From the NCBI GenBank assembly GCA_964519895.1, contig CAZFLE010000026.1, forward strand, positions 8,954 through 72,953: 64,000 nt of DNA, given 5' to 3'. The position numbers were made by a program, and so were the translations under genes. Positions 6,539 to 16,056 of this stretch are shown piece after piece (the stretch's first letter is position 1; every line of letters starts with the position of its first letter). The stretch comes from CAYFPX01 sp964519895 (GTDB taxonomy: Bacteria; Myxococcota_A; UBA796; CAJQPC01). The notes below the pieces were generated by a model that had not been told where the DNA came from, made no database searches, and saw only the letters and a list, made by a program, of their open reading frames with translations.

Positions 6539-9139
6539 GACGCCCCGGTCACAGCCCCCGAGCGCCCCAGCGTGCCCGTCACCCTGCACGGGACGGCCAT
6601 GGCCCGGCGCTTCGGCTGGCTCTACTTCCTGACGGGGCTGTGGATCTTCCTGCGCCGGCTGCGCCTGACCGATGCCTCCGCAGAACACGTTCGCCGGGCT
6701 GCCGAGCAAGGGCCCGTGGTCTACGCCCTGCGGACCCAGAGCGCGACGGACTTCATCGCGCTGTGGAAGGTCTTGAACCGACGCCGCCTCCCGCTGGCCG
6801 GGCTGGCGAACGGGCCCTCCACGATTCCCTGGATGCCCGGGGCTGACGCCGCCGTCCTCCTCAAGGAAAAGCTCGCCTGGTTCTTCCGCCGGGGCCGTGT
6901 CGGCAACCCGGTCGAGACCGGTGAGCTCACCCGGCACGTGGCGTCCGGTGCCCACGCGGCGGTGTTCCTCAAGCCCCACCCCGACTGGCGGGACATCTTT
7001 CGGCCCCCGGCGTGGCCCGACCCGATGGCGGCGCTGCTCCAGGCCCAGGCCCAGTCCAGCCGACCGATCCAGGTCCTGCCCACCGTGGTGGTCTGGCGCC
7101 GGGCTCCGGAACAGGCCCACGGGGCCATCTGGAAGCGCTTCGTCGGCACCGAGGAAGAGCCGGGCACCCTGGCCAAGCTCCTGGGCCTGACCCTGGGTGG
7201 CCGCAAGGCGCTGGTCCAGGTCGGCCCGCCCGTGGATCTGGCTGAGTACCTCGCCCGCTTTGGCGACGAGGCCCCGGAACGCCAGGCCAAGCGGCTCCGG
7301 CTCATGGTCCGCCGCTACTGCTTCCGCGAGGCCCAGGTCGTGCGCGGGCCCCGGCAGAAGTCCCACCGCTGGCTCCGACGGCTGGTCCTGCGAAGCGCAC
7401 CCATGCGCACGCTGATCGACCAGGAAGCGCTGGCCACGGGCCGCAGCCACGAGGACCTCCAGCGCCAGCTGGTCAAGATGTACGACCGCATGGCGGCGCG
7501 GCTCAGCTACCTGGGGGTGAGCAGCTTCGCGGCCTTCTGTCGTTTCACGTGGCGCAACCTCTACGCCGGGGTCGACGTGCGGGACGAGGACCTGGAGCGG
7601 CTGCGCCAGGCCAGCCGAGAAGGGGTGAGCGTGCTCACCCCCTGTCACCGGTCCCACATGGACTACATGCTGCTCTCCAGCATGATGTTCGAGAACGACA
7701 TCATCGTTCCCTACATCGTGGCCGGGGACAACCTGGCGTTCTTCCCGTTCGGCTGGTACTTCCGGCGTTCTGGCGCCTTCTTCATCAAGCGCAGCTTCAA
7801 GGGCGAGCGGCTCTTCCCGGTCCTGTTCCAGACGTACATGACCCACCTGATGCGCGAGGGCTACACCCTCGAGTTCTTCATCGAAGGGGGCCGCTCCCGC
7901 ACGGGCAAGCTGCTGCCCCCCAAGCTGGGCGTGCTGGGCAACACGGTCGAGGCCGGCATCGAGGCCCGCCTGGGCCGGTCTCTGGGCGAGGTCAGCTACC
8001 TGCCGATCGCGGTCAGCTATGAACAGGTCGTCGAAGAGCGACCCTACGCCCGCGAGCTGGGGGGCGAGCCCAAGCGCAAGGAGTCCCTGGCCGGGGTGGT
8101 CAAGGCCGGCGGTGTGTTCTTCAAGCGCTATGGGCGCGTCTACCTGCGCGTGGGTGAGCCCATCCGACTCTCCGAATTCGTGGCCGGACTGCCGGCGCCC
8201 TGGGCCCAGCTGGACCGCGAGCACCGCCGGGAGGCGCTCCAGGGGCTGGGCGAGCGCATCCTGCACGCCATCGACCGCCAGGCGGTGGTGCTGCCTACTG
8301 GCCTGGTCGCCCTGGCCCTGCTCTGCCGCTCGGTGCCGGCCCATCCCTCCAAGACCCTGTGGACCCGGGTGGACTGGATCGATGCCTTCCTGCGGCGCGA
8401 GGGCGCCGAGTTCTCCACCAGCCTCACCCACCGCGAGCCCGCGGTGCGGGAGGCCCTGGCCCGCTTCCTGAGCGAGGGCCTGGTCGAGCGCATCGAAGCC
8501 GCCGAGGACGCCGTCTTCCGGGTCGAGGGTTCCCGTCGCATCACCCTCGAGTACTACAAGAACCAGCTGCTCCACTTCTTTGTGCCGGCCAGCCTCCTGG
8601 CGGCGGTGATCCGTGGTCAGGACAGCGACCGTGTCGGCCCGACCGAGCTCACAGCCGACTTCAGGTTGCAGCTCTTCCTGTTCCGCTACGAGTTCGTGTT
8701 CGATCCCAACGTCGACGACGAGACCCTGGAGCGCCGGGCCCTGGACCAGTTGGTGGCGGCCGGTGCGCTCACCGCCCTCTCAGACGGCGGCTTCATGGTA
8801 CTGGACCCGGACCGGCTCGACGAGGTCGCCGGCTTGACCGACACCTTCCGCGAGGGCTACGGCGCGGTACTCACCACCCTGCCGTCCCTGCGGAACCAGG
8901 ACTTCGACCGCGACGACCTGGCCCGCACGGTACAGAAGTCCAGTCAGCGGCTGCTGGAGGCCCAGTCCATCTTGCGGCCCGAGAGCTTGAGCCTGGCCAA
9001 CCTGCGCAACGCACTCCGGGCCTTCCAGGAGGACGGCCTGTACCGGTTGCGGGCAGGCTCGGGCGGGCTCGAGCTCGACGACGGCATCCAGCAGGAGCTT
9101 GTGGACAGGCTGCGCCCCCTCGGCAGCGCACGGCCTTGA
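6533..9139 (+). CDS. plsB: Glycerol-3-phosphate 1-O-acyltransferase PlsB
   Basis: Transfers an acyl chain to sn-glycerol-3-phosphate, the first step of phospholipid synthesis, at the inner membrane. The acyltransferase motifs are clear: block I HRSHMD (His372, Asp377), a basic block FFIKRSFKGERLFPV, block III FFIEGGRSRTGK near residue 450 and a later block around YLPIAVSYEQV. At 868 residues it is slightly longer than the usual 800 or so. The ATG directly follows the stop of the preceding small ORF. The following small membrane gene starts at TTG inside its stop region. Confidence 0.92.
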   Translation: MTDAPVTAPERPSVPVTLHGTAMARRFGWLYFLTGLWIFLRRLRLTDASAEHVRRAAEQGPVVYALRTQSATDFIALWKVLNRRRLPLAGLANGPSTIPWMPGADAAVLLKEKLAWFFRRGRVGNPVETGELTRHVASGAHAAVFLKPHPDWRDIFRPPAWPDPMAALLQAQAQSSRPIQVLPTVVVWRRAPEQAHGAIWKRFVGTEEEPGTLAKLLGLTLGGRKALVQVGPPVDLAEYLARFGDEAPERQAKRLRLMVRRYCFREAQVVRGPRQKSHRWLRRLVLRSAPMRTLIDQEALATGRSHEDLQRQLVKMYDRMAARLSYLGVSSFAAFCRFTWRNLYAGVDVRDEDLERLRQASREGVSVLTPCHRSHMDYMLLSSMMFENDIIVPYIVAGDNLAFFPFGWYFRRSGAFFIKRSFKGERLFPVLFQTYMTHLMREGYTLEFFIEGGRSRTGKLLPPKLGVLGNTVEAGIEARLGRSLGEVSYLPIAVSYEQVVEERPYARELGGEPKRKESLAGVVKAGGVFFKRYGRVYLRVGEPIRLSEFVAGLPAPWAQLDREHRREALQGLGERILHAIDRQAVVLPTGLVALALLCRSVPAHPSKTLWTRVDWIDAFLRREGAEFSTSLTHREPAVREALARFLSEGLVERIEAAEDAVFRVEGSRRITLEYYKNQLLHFFVPASLLAAVIRGQDSDRVGPTELTADFRLQLFLFRYEFVFDPNVDDETLERRALDQLVAAGALTALSDGGFMVLDPDRLDEVAGLTDTFREGYGAVLTTLPSLRNQDFDRDDLARTVQKSSQRLLEAQSILRPESLSLANLRNALRAFQEDGLYRLRAGSGGLELDDGIQQELVDRLRPLGSARP

Positions 9140-9519
9140 GCACCGAGCGCGTCGACCAGCTGTTCGGCGGTGACTCGGGCGGTGGCGCGTCGCCGGCCCC
9201 CGAGTCGCGGACCGGGCTGATCCTGGGCCTGCTGGTGGTGGCCACGCCCCTGGACCTCTTCGGCGTGGCCTGCTGCACGAGCATCCCCGGCATGGTGCTC
9301 ACCCTGGCGGCCTGGCTGATCGCCGACGGGGACCTGGCCCGGGTCGAGTCCGGCCACCTGCCGATGGACCAGGCTCCTGCACTGGTTCGCCTCAAGCAGG
9401 TCGCCTTTGGGCTCCTGATCTGGTGCGGCTTGACGTTCCTGATCCAGATGGCGCTGCTGGGCAATGGCGCCTACGAGCGCTGGCTCGTGACGGTCATCCG
9501 GTTCCTGGGCGGGGTCTGA
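9136..9519 (+). CDS. Small two-helix membrane protein
   Basis: A 127-residue protein starting at TTG 9136, whose codon overlaps the plsB stop (TTGA). After a polar N-terminus there are two hydrophobic helices: roughly GLILGLLVVATPLDLFGVA running into a Cys-Cys and Pro-containing segment, and later FGLLIWCGLTFLIQMALL. No family was recognised. Tight coupling to plsB suggests a membrane-lipid-related role, but nothing in the residues proves it. It converges on the next gene with five bases between stops. Confidence 0.6.
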   Translation: MSTERVDQLFGGDSGGGASPAPESRTGLILGLLVVATPLDLFGVACCTSIPGMVLTLAAWLIADGDLARVESGHLPMDQAPALVRLKQVAFGLLIWCGLTFLIQMALLGNGAYERWLVTVIRFLGGV

Positions 9520-9524
9520 GAGAC

Positions 9525-11771
9525 TCAGTTCGCGCGCATCACCGCATAGGCCGGGTCCCACACGCCGGCGACCCGGGCGCGGTCCATCAGGGCCTTGGCG
9601 CTGTCGGTGTCGCCCTCGAGCGCCGCGATCATGCCCAGGGTGGTCAGGGCCGTGGCCTGGGCCGGGTCCTGGGCCAGCGCCTTGTTGGCGTGGCTGCGGG
9701 CGTCCTCGACCCGGCCGTCCAGCAGCAGAGCTGCGGAGTACTGGGCCTGCTGCTCCGTGGCGACGACCGCCGCCGCCAGCTGCATCTCGTAGGCCTTGAT
9801 GGCCCGCTGGACCCACCCGCTGGCGTCGCGGCCGGCGTGCAGGCCGGCTTCGGCGGCGGCCAGGCGCAGAGTGGGGTTCTCCGGCCACGCGGCCGCGCGA
9901 GCGGCCATCTCGTCGGCTGCAGCGGCGGCGCCGTGTACCCGGGCGTAGGCCAGGTAGTAGCGACGGAGCCAGTCCAGGTCGGTGCCGCTGGACCACAACA
10001 GCTCGGACAGGTTGGCCAGGGCCGCGTCTTCGTGGCCGGTCTCCAGCTGCACGAGCGCCATGCCGAAGCGGCCAGAGGCGTCGCCGAGCATGTGGGCCTG
10101 GCGGTAGGCCTCGATGGCGCCCTGGCTGTCGCCGGCGGCCAGTCGGGCGTTGCCCGCTGCGACGGCCACGCTGGCGTCGTAGTCCAGGCGCTCCCGGTAG
10201 AGCTCGTTCACCGCGTCCAGGTCGCCAGTCGCGGCGTGGGCGGCGGCCAGGCTGCCGTAGGCCGAGTAGCAGACATTGGGCTGGATCGGTGTCTTGTCCG
10301 GGTCCAGGCCTGCTTCCTCGCGCTCCGCCAGCTCGATGCCGACGTGGTAGATCATCAGGCCGTCTTCGACGTTCTGCTTCCACTGGAGCTTGGCGGCCTG
10401 GATCAGGGAGCGCTTCATGCGGGCCTTGAGGCTGCCGCCCTCGAGGTCGTTGACCCAGAGGCGCCAGGCGTCCTGCTGCCACTTGTCCATCAGGTCCCAG
10501 GCGTCCCAGATCGAACCGGCCTGGGTCAGGGACGGGATGGCCTCGACGGGCCGCCCATAGTCGAGCAGAGCGTTGCCGTAGGCCAGGTGGTGGGCGCAGT
10601 TCTCGGGCTCGGCCTCGGTCGCGCGCTTGAGGGCGTCCAGCTCTTCGTCGACCTGGTCCGTCAGGGCGTAGGCGCCGGCGAGCCCGGCCAGGATGCCGGC
10701 CAGTGCCTCGGCTTCGGGGGCCGGCGGGACCTCGCCCGTCTCGGGATCGGCTTCGGGGGTCAGGGCCTTGGACAGCTCGGCCACCAGGGTGGGGGACCAG
10801 TCCTTGCGGGCGTCCTGGACGGCCCAGGCCAGAGCGACCTGGCCCGTGCTGTTGTCCATGGCCCAGTCCGTGGCCCACAGGTACTCGATGCCCAGGTTGA
10901 GGCCCAGACCCGACTCGATGTAGCCCCACCCGTGCTCCGACGCGGTGGCGGTCAGGGTCAGGCCAGCGGCCTGGATGTCCAGGGCGTGGAAGTCGACCGG
11001 GCCGATGGCGAAGTCGGGCGTGCGCTCGCCGACCAGCTCGCGGTTGACCGCGCTCTGGTGACCCTGGGACAGCCGAACGCTGGTCTCGCTGCCGTCGACG
11101 GTGCCCCCGACCAGCACGGATGAGGGGGGCAGGTGCTTGAAGACCGTGCCGCGGGCGTAGATGCTGCCCGGGGCGTAGGTGCTCTCGACCGGCGTGCCGC
11201 CGCTGAGACCGACCAGGGAGTCCGCCGTGCTGAGCTTGAGCACACCCTGGCTGCGCAACAACGCGAAGTTCAGACCGGGGAAGTAGTTGAGGCCCAGGGT
11301 GCCCGCGATGCGGCTGGCATGCGCGTCGCCAGGGTCGCTGGGCTTGACGTTGGGGAAGGTGGGGGCTTCGGTGACGACCAGGTCGGTCAGCACCACGCCG
11401 CCGCCGAGATCCAGCTCGGCCAGCTCGGCGGTCTTGACCACGATCTCCTTCTTGGCCTGCCGGTTCTCCAAGCGGGGACCCTTGAGGGTCTTCTCCTTGA
11501 ATTCCAGGCCCAGGGCCCCCATGAAGCCGGCGGAGAGCGCCACATGGGCTTCGCCGGGGACCACACGCAGGAGGTACTTGTCGCCGCTCTCCAGCGCGAT
11601 CTCGACGCAGCTGATGCGAGCGTCGTCGGTGCAGGCGAAGAGCGGGAGCTCCACGGTGCCGTCGATCGCGAGCTCACCCGTGTGGGTGTGTACGCCCGCG
11701 AGCTCGCTCGCGTCGGCGTCCCGCGCGTCGGCGCTCGGGGTCAGGGCCAGGAGCAGGGGAAGGAACTGCAT
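9525..11771 (-). CDS. Secreted TPR-repeat protein with retropepsin-like N-terminal domain
   Basis: A 748-residue protein starting MQFLPLLLALTPSADA, a signal peptide. This is why the ATG at 11771 is preferred over the in-frame GTG at 11915. Residues of about 30-310 contain beta-rich repeats with a GTLGLNYFPGLNFAL segment reminiscent of aspartic-protease-like folds, but no convincing DTG/DSG catalytic pair is seen. The C-terminal half (about 380-740) is Ala/Leu-rich with TPR-like spacing, for example AYGNALLDYGRPVEAIPSL and ALTTLGMIAALEGDTDSAKAL. Probably a periplasmic or surface scaffold. Divergent from enolase. Confidence 0.65.
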   Translation of the reverse strand: MQFLPLLLALTPSADARDADASELAGVHTHTGELAIDGTVELPLFACTDDARISCVEIALESGDKYLLRVVPGEAHVALSAGFMGALGLEFKEKTLKGPRLENRQAKKEIVVKTAELAELDLGGGVVLTDLVVTEAPTFPNVKPSDPGDAHASRIAGTLGLNYFPGLNFALLRSQGVLKLSTADSLVGLSGGTPVESTYAPGSIYARGTVFKHLPPSSVLVGGTVDGSETSVRLSQGHQSAVNRELVGERTPDFAIGPVDFHALDIQAAGLTLTATASEHGWGYIESGLGLNLGIEYLWATDWAMDNSTGQVALAWAVQDARKDWSPTLVAELSKALTPEADPETGEVPPAPEAEALAGILAGLAGAYALTDQVDEELDALKRATEAEPENCAHHLAYGNALLDYGRPVEAIPSLTQAGSIWDAWDLMDKWQQDAWRLWVNDLEGGSLKARMKRSLIQAAKLQWKQNVEDGLMIYHVGIELAEREEAGLDPDKTPIQPNVCYSAYGSLAAAHAATGDLDAVNELYRERLDYDASVAVAAGNARLAAGDSQGAIEAYRQAHMLGDASGRFGMALVQLETGHEDAALANLSELLWSSGTDLDWLRRYYLAYARVHGAAAAADEMAARAAAWPENPTLRLAAAEAGLHAGRDASGWVQRAIKAYEMQLAAAVVATEQQAQYSAALLLDGRVEDARSHANKALAQDPAQATALTTLGMIAALEGDTDSAKALMDRARVAGVWDPAYAVMRAN

Positions 11772-11926
11772 GGAGGGCTCCGTGAGGTCCCGGGGACCTA
11801 TCGCGGTGCAGGGCTCTCTGCATGAACTGTGTGACAGCCCTGCGAGGGCTCGGAGGCTCCCAGTGCATCGGGGTCCGTGCGTGCTAAGTGCGGCGCGTCC
11901 CGAGACGCCCCCCACCCGGAGACGAG

Positions 11927-13201
11927 ATGTCGCGCATCCTGGAGATCCACGGCCGCCAGGTCCTGGACAGCCGAGGCAACCCCACGGTCGAAGTCGAGCT
12001 GCTGACCGAGGACGGCTACGCGTCCCGGGCCATCGTGCCCAGCGGGGCGTCGACCGGGGAGCATGAAGCGGTGGAGCTGCGCGATGGTGGGGACCGGTGG
12101 ATGGGCAAGGGCGTCACCCAGGCCGTGCGCCACGTGAGCGACGAGGTCGCCCCCCAGCTCATCGGTCGGGACTGTCGGGACCAGGCCGGCATCGACGGAC
12201 TGCTCATCGCCCTCGACGGCACGCCGAACAAGCGCCGGCTGGGGGCCAACTGCACCCTGGGCGTGTCCATGGCGGTCGCCCGCGCCGCGGCCCTCACCGA
12301 GGACCTGCCGCTGTACCGCTACATCGGTGGCACCAACGCCCGCACCCTGCCCGTGCCGATGATGAACATCCTCAACGGGGGCAGCCACGCAGACAACAAC
12401 GTCGACGTCCAGGAATTCATGGTCCTGCCGGTGGGCTTCGACAGCTACGGCGAAGCCCTGCGCTGCGGCGTCGAGACCTACCACACCCTCAAGGCGGTCC
12501 TGAAGGCCCGAGGCCTGGCCACCGCGGTGGGCGACGAAGGCGGCTTCGCGCCGAACCTGGGCAGCGACGAGCAGGCCCTGGAGCTCATCGCCGAAGCCGT
12601 GGCCCAGGCCGGCTACAGCCTGGGTGACCAGGTCGTGCTGGCACTGGACGTCGCGGCGAGCGAGCTCTACGACGCCGGGACCGGCACCTACGGCATGGGC
12701 GGCGAAGCCCTGGACAGCGCTGCCCTGGTGGCCCGCTACGCCGGCTGGGCCGAGCGCTTCCCCCTGGTGAGCATCGAAGACGGCCTCGACGAGAACGACT
12801 GGCCGGGCTGGAAGCACGCCACCGACGTCCTGGGTGACCGGGTGCAGCTTGTCGGCGACGACCTGTTCGTGACCAACGTGACCCGCCTCGGCCGCGGCAT
12901 CGCCGAGGGCATCGCCAACAGCATCCTCATCAAGGTCAACCAGATCGGCACCCTCACCGAGACCCTGGACGCCATCGAACAGGCCCACCGGGCCGGCTAC
13001 ACCACCGTCATCTCCCACCGCTCGGGCGAGACCGAGGACACCACCATCAGCGATCTGGCGGTGGCGGTGAACGCCGGGCAGATCAAGACCGGGGCCCCTT
13101 GCCGCACCGATCGCGTGGCCAAGTACAACCAGCTGTTGCGGATCCAGGACGAGCTGGGCGCCGCCGCCCGCTACCCCGGCCGGAGCGCTCTGAAGCGCTG
13201 A
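11927..13201 (+). CDS. eno: Enolase
   Basis: Interconverts 2-phosphoglycerate and phosphoenolpyruvate in glycolysis. At 424 residues the length is typical. Motifs are complete: HGRQVLDSRGNPTVEVE at the N-terminus, SGASTGEHEAVELRD, the general-acid Glu region GDEGGFAPN, the metal site SIEDGL, the catalytic Lys in LIKVNQIGTLTET and SHRSGETEDT. ATG 11927 follows GGAGACG and is preferred to the longer frame at 11888. The 3' end overlaps the convergent HTTM gene by 31 bases. Confidence 0.96.
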   Translation: MSRILEIHGRQVLDSRGNPTVEVELLTEDGYASRAIVPSGASTGEHEAVELRDGGDRWMGKGVTQAVRHVSDEVAPQLIGRDCRDQAGIDGLLIALDGTPNKRRLGANCTLGVSMAVARAAALTEDLPLYRYIGGTNARTLPVPMMNILNGGSHADNNVDVQEFMVLPVGFDSYGEALRCGVETYHTLKAVLKARGLATAVGDEGGFAPNLGSDEQALELIAEAVAQAGYSLGDQVVLALDVAASELYDAGTGTYGMGGEALDSAALVARYAGWAERFPLVSIEDGLDENDWPGWKHATDVLGDRVQLVGDDLFVTNVTRLGRGIAEGIANSILIKVNQIGTLTETLDAIEQAHRAGYTTVISHRSGETEDTTISDLAVAVNAGQIKTGAPCRTDRVAKYNQLLRIQDELGAAARYPGRSALKR

Positions 13202-14136
13202 GCGAGGGCTCGGAGCTCGTTGGGGTGGAGCAGAGCCGGGTAGAGCGCCAGGATGGCGAAGGGAAAGATGCCCAGGGCCATGGTCCCGGCGATGCCCAGG
13301 TGCAGTCCGACGCCCACGGCCAGCCACCACAGGTGGGGCCGGCGCCGGCTCACCCACCCCCGCAAGCGCCCCCCCCGGGCGTGGGTCAGCCGCAGCCAGT
13401 AAACCCCCAGCACGCCCAGGGCGCTGACCTCGAAGAGCACCGTCGTGGCCGTGCCCAGCTGGGTCAGGGGGTAGAGGGGCTCGAGCCAGGGGAGGGGGCC
13501 AGCCGCGATCGAGGGGTCCTTCAGGACGATGTAGAGCGCCGAGTAGCCGCCGAAGGGGGTCCAGGGCAGCCCGGTCTTCTGCAGCCCGGCGGTCCCGTAC
13601 ATCACGAGCAGCTGGAGCACGAGCAGGTGCCGAGGCCAGGCGGGCACCCGGTGCTCAGGGTCCCCCGACCACCGTCCCGAGCGCTGGCGGGCGGTCCAGC
13701 TCCAGGCCTCGCCGGCGCCCGAGCAGGCCAGGAGGAGCAGCGTGTTCCGCAGCAACATGTCGATGCCGCGATCGGCCAGGGGCGTGATCAACGCCAGCTG
13801 GGCCGAGACCAGCAGCCCGAGCAGCGCCGCCAGGCGGGTGCGCCAACCGACGGCCAGGGCCAGCGCGGAGGCGGTCATCAGCGACCACAACGCCCAGGCG
13901 CTGCTGGGCTCGGGCGGCAAGACCCTGAACGCCCAGGGCACGGTGTCCCGCTGCAGCACGGTGGGGATGCCCCCGGCCTCCATCGGAGCCCACAGGACCG
14001 GCACCAGCCCCAGGATCGCGACGGTCGCCAGATCCCACAACAAGACCAGGGCCACGCCGATCCGGACCACGGCCAGCACTCGGGGGTGCTCCCGGTGGCT
14101 CCAGAGTTCTACCCAGTGGTGCCACAGTGCCCTCAT
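13171..14136 (-). CDS. HTTM-domain multipass membrane protein
   Basis: A 321-residue polytopic membrane protein with the features of HTTM (horizontally transferred transmembrane, related to vitamin K-dependent gamma-carboxylase) proteins: RIGVALVLLWDLATV at the N-terminus, a GWRTRLAALLGLL segment, MLLRNTLLLLACSGAGEAWS, MYGTAGLQKTG and several further helices. Activity of bacterial HTTM proteins is largely unassigned. The ATG overlaps the stop of the upstream gene (TGATG), so the two are cotranscribed. Its end runs 31 bases into the 3' end of enolase on the other strand. Confidence 0.75.
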   Translation of the reverse strand: MRALWHHWVELWSHREHPRVLAVVRIGVALVLLWDLATVAILGLVPVLWAPMEAGGIPTVLQRDTVPWAFRVLPPEPSSAWALWSLMTASALALAVGWRTRLAALLGLLVSAQLALITPLADRGIDMLLRNTLLLLACSGAGEAWSWTARQRSGRWSGDPEHRVPAWPRHLLVLQLLVMYGTAGLQKTGLPWTPFGGYSALYIVLKDPSIAAGPLPWLEPLYPLTQLGTATTVLFEVSALGVLGVYWLRLTHARGGRLRGWVSRRRPHLWWLAVGVGLHLGIAGTMALGIFPFAILALYPALLHPNELRALAQRFRALRPG

Positions 14137-14795
14137 CAGAGGTCCTCGGGGCGCACGACCCGCTTCAAGCGGCTGGTGGTCTTGGGATCCGCTGGCTGGG
14201 TGGGGGGCAGGGTGTGGGTGCGCTGGAAGCGGACCCGGACCTCGGCCAGGGCCGGCTGGGCCGCAAAGGCCTCTCGGGCCACCCACCGGGCGAAGTTGTC
14301 ATAGGGCCTGCCCGGCCGGTCCGTGTGTCCGTCGTAGACCCCGCGCACCCGCCGATAGGTCAGCTGAGGCGCCAGGAAGGCGTGGTCCGGCTCCAAGGCG
14401 CGATACAGCGGCGCCCAGTCCTCGCCCCCCGTGCGACCCTCCACGATCAGCCGGTCCGGAAAGCTGTCCGGGTACGCGAACAGGCCCCAGCCCTGGCCGG
14501 TGCCGGTCAGGCGGAACACCGGCTGCACCGGGGCCAACAGCGCCGAGCGCACCGCCACCAGCGCGCCGCCGGTCGACACCAGGTGATCGACCAGCTCCGG
14601 CCGCGTGGTCTCCACCCCCACCTCGCCCAGGAGACCCACCCACCGGTCCAGCTCCTCGAGGGCCACCGGGTGCCGGAACTGGGCCCGGGAGATCGACTTG
14701 GGGGACGGGGCGGCTGCGAGTCCGTGCCACGCCACCGCCAGCGCGATCACCAGGGCCCGCAGCTGGGCCTGGCGGGACGGGCACGACGAAGTCAC
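14136..14795 (-). CDS. Uncharacterised secreted or anchored protein upstream of HTTM gene
   Basis: A 219-residue protein with an N-terminal hydrophobic signal (LRALVIALAVAWHGLAAA) and a soluble remainder of mixed charge. The end is very basic (SRLKRVVRPEDL). It overlaps the HTTM gene start by one base. HTTM proteins are often paired with a small partner of this kind, so a joint membrane complex is reasonable, but I do not recognise the domain. Confidence 0.6.
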   Translation of the reverse strand: MTSSCPSRQAQLRALVIALAVAWHGLAAAPSPKSISRAQFRHPVALEELDRWVGLLGEVGVETTRPELVDHLVSTGGALVAVRSALLAPVQPVFRLTGTGQGWGLFAYPDSFPDRLIVEGRTGGEDWAPLYRALEPDHAFLAPQLTYRRVRGVYDGHTDRPGRPYDNFARWVAREAFAAQPALAEVRVRFQRTHTLPPTQPADPKTTSRLKRVVRPEDL

Positions 14796-14834
14796 GCCTG
14801 GCCCCTATCGGGGGCTGCCTGAGCTGCCGATCCG

Positions 14835-15551
14835 ATGGACAACCACGGAGCGCCCATGCCGTTGCCCGGTCCCTTACGCCAGCCCTGGACCCTGAGTGCA
14901 CTGCTGGCCCCCGCGGCCGCGCTGGCCCTCTCGACCCTGCTGATCGGCTGCGCCGACGAGGCGGGTCCGAGCTCGGAGGGCGCCACGGACGACGGCTCCG
15001 ACACAACCCTGGCAGCGCCCGAGGAAGGCGTCGGCGCAGATCCGCTGGGTTCCGCGAGCGGCGCCGACCAAGGCGAGTCGGCCCCGAGCTACGACGACGT
15101 CGACGGGCCCTTCCTGCTGGAGCTCGGCGCGGTGGACGGAGGCCTGCAGCTGGAGGTCCAGCTGGCCCGGATCCTGGTCCACGTGGACGAGGACGTGGTG
15201 GCCCTGGCTGTCACCGACGCCTGGATCGCGGTGGATGAGGCCACGAGTCGCTGGAGCGCCGCCTGGGAGGGCGAGCTGCCCCAGGGCATGATCCACCGGG
15301 TCGAGCTCACCCTCGCTGGCGAGGCCCGCGTGCACGGCGAGCCGTGGGCCATCCCCGGCGCCTGGCGGGACCTGTTCCTGGACGTGCCCTTCGAGTCCGG
15401 CGCGGACATGCCTGTGGTGGTGCTGACCGGCCTGATCGACACCCAGGTGGACGGGGAGGAGCTCCAGCCCTGGCTCGAGCAGACCGTGCTGCGCCAGGTC
15501 GACGCCAGCGGCGAGGCCGAGCCCTACGGGGCCGGCGCCTCGTCCAGGTAG
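14835..15551 (+). CDS. Lipoprotein of unknown function
   Basis: A 238-residue lipoprotein with a long n-region, a hydrophobic core (LSALLAPAAALALSTLLIGC) and the lipobox Cys near residue 39. An acidic Ser/Asp/Glu-rich linker follows. The remainder (about 85-225) is beta-rich, with LELGAVDGGLQLEVQLARILV and FLDVPFESGADMPVVVLTG. No family was recognised. A start at the second Met (MPLPGPL, residue 8) is equally possible. The 3' end overlaps the convergent gene by 28 bases. Confidence 0.65.
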   Translation: MDNHGAPMPLPGPLRQPWTLSALLAPAAALALSTLLIGCADEAGPSSEGATDDGSDTTLAAPEEGVGADPLGSASGADQGESAPSYDDVDGPFLLELGAVDGGLQLEVQLARILVHVDEDVVALAVTDAWIAVDEATSRWSAAWEGELPQGMIHRVELTLAGEARVHGEPWAIPGAWRDLFLDVPFESGADMPVVVLTGLIDTQVDGEELQPWLEQTVLRQVDASGEAEPYGAGASSR

Positions 15552-15994
15552 GTCACGACCAACACGTAGTCCTGGGCGAAGCTGTAGCCCGCGTCCTGGA
15601 AGGCTCGCTCCACCGTGGGCGTCACGGCGATCTGCGGCTTCCGGGCCTCGCCAGACACGACCACGTCTTCAAAGGCCACCAGTTCTTCGGGTGGCGCTGT
15701 GCTGCTGACCATCGTGGTGACGAAGCGTCCCATCGTGTCCTGCCGCTCGAACAGCGGGAACAGCCACCGGGTGTGCGCCGGCCGACCCCACTGTGCCGGC
15801 ACGTCGTAGGAGACCCGCAGCGGGTAGTGGGCAGTGCCGGCGACCCGCACCGCGTCCTGGTCCGTGCGCAGGTCTGACAGGGGCGTGTCGATGGGCTCGG
15901 GGTGCCCGTCGAAGGGGGGTAGCCGCACCATCCACAAGAAGAACAGCACCACCCCGAGCCCCAGCAGGGCGAACGGGACCGCGAGCTTTCTCAT
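15524..15994 (-). CDS. Small membrane-anchored protein
   Basis: A 156-residue protein that begins MRKLAVPFALLGLGVVLFFLW, a single N-terminal anchor or signal. A soluble domain follows with TMGRFVTTMVSSTAPPEELVAFEDVVV and VERAFQDAGYSF. No motif of known function was seen. It converges on the lipoprotein to its left, overlapping 28 bases, and is divergent from the lipoprotein on its right. Confidence 0.6.
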   Translation of the reverse strand: MRKLAVPFALLGLGVVLFFLWMVRLPPFDGHPEPIDTPLSDLRTDQDAVRVAGTAHYPLRVSYDVPAQWGRPAHTRWLFPLFERQDTMGRFVTTMVSSTAPPEELVAFEDVVVSGEARKPQIAVTPTVERAFQDAGYSFAQDYVLVVTYLDEAPAP

Positions 15995-16056
15995 GGCAGG
16001 CCTCCGGCGGTCCTGTAATCTAGGGGGCCCCCGGCGGGGGCGGATGGAGGCGCATC

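Noticed and set aside
5651..8575. 974-codon minus-strand frame opposite plsB
   Set aside because: Antisense to three recognisable genes; composition is Gln/Gly/Leu/Ala-rich without any domain.
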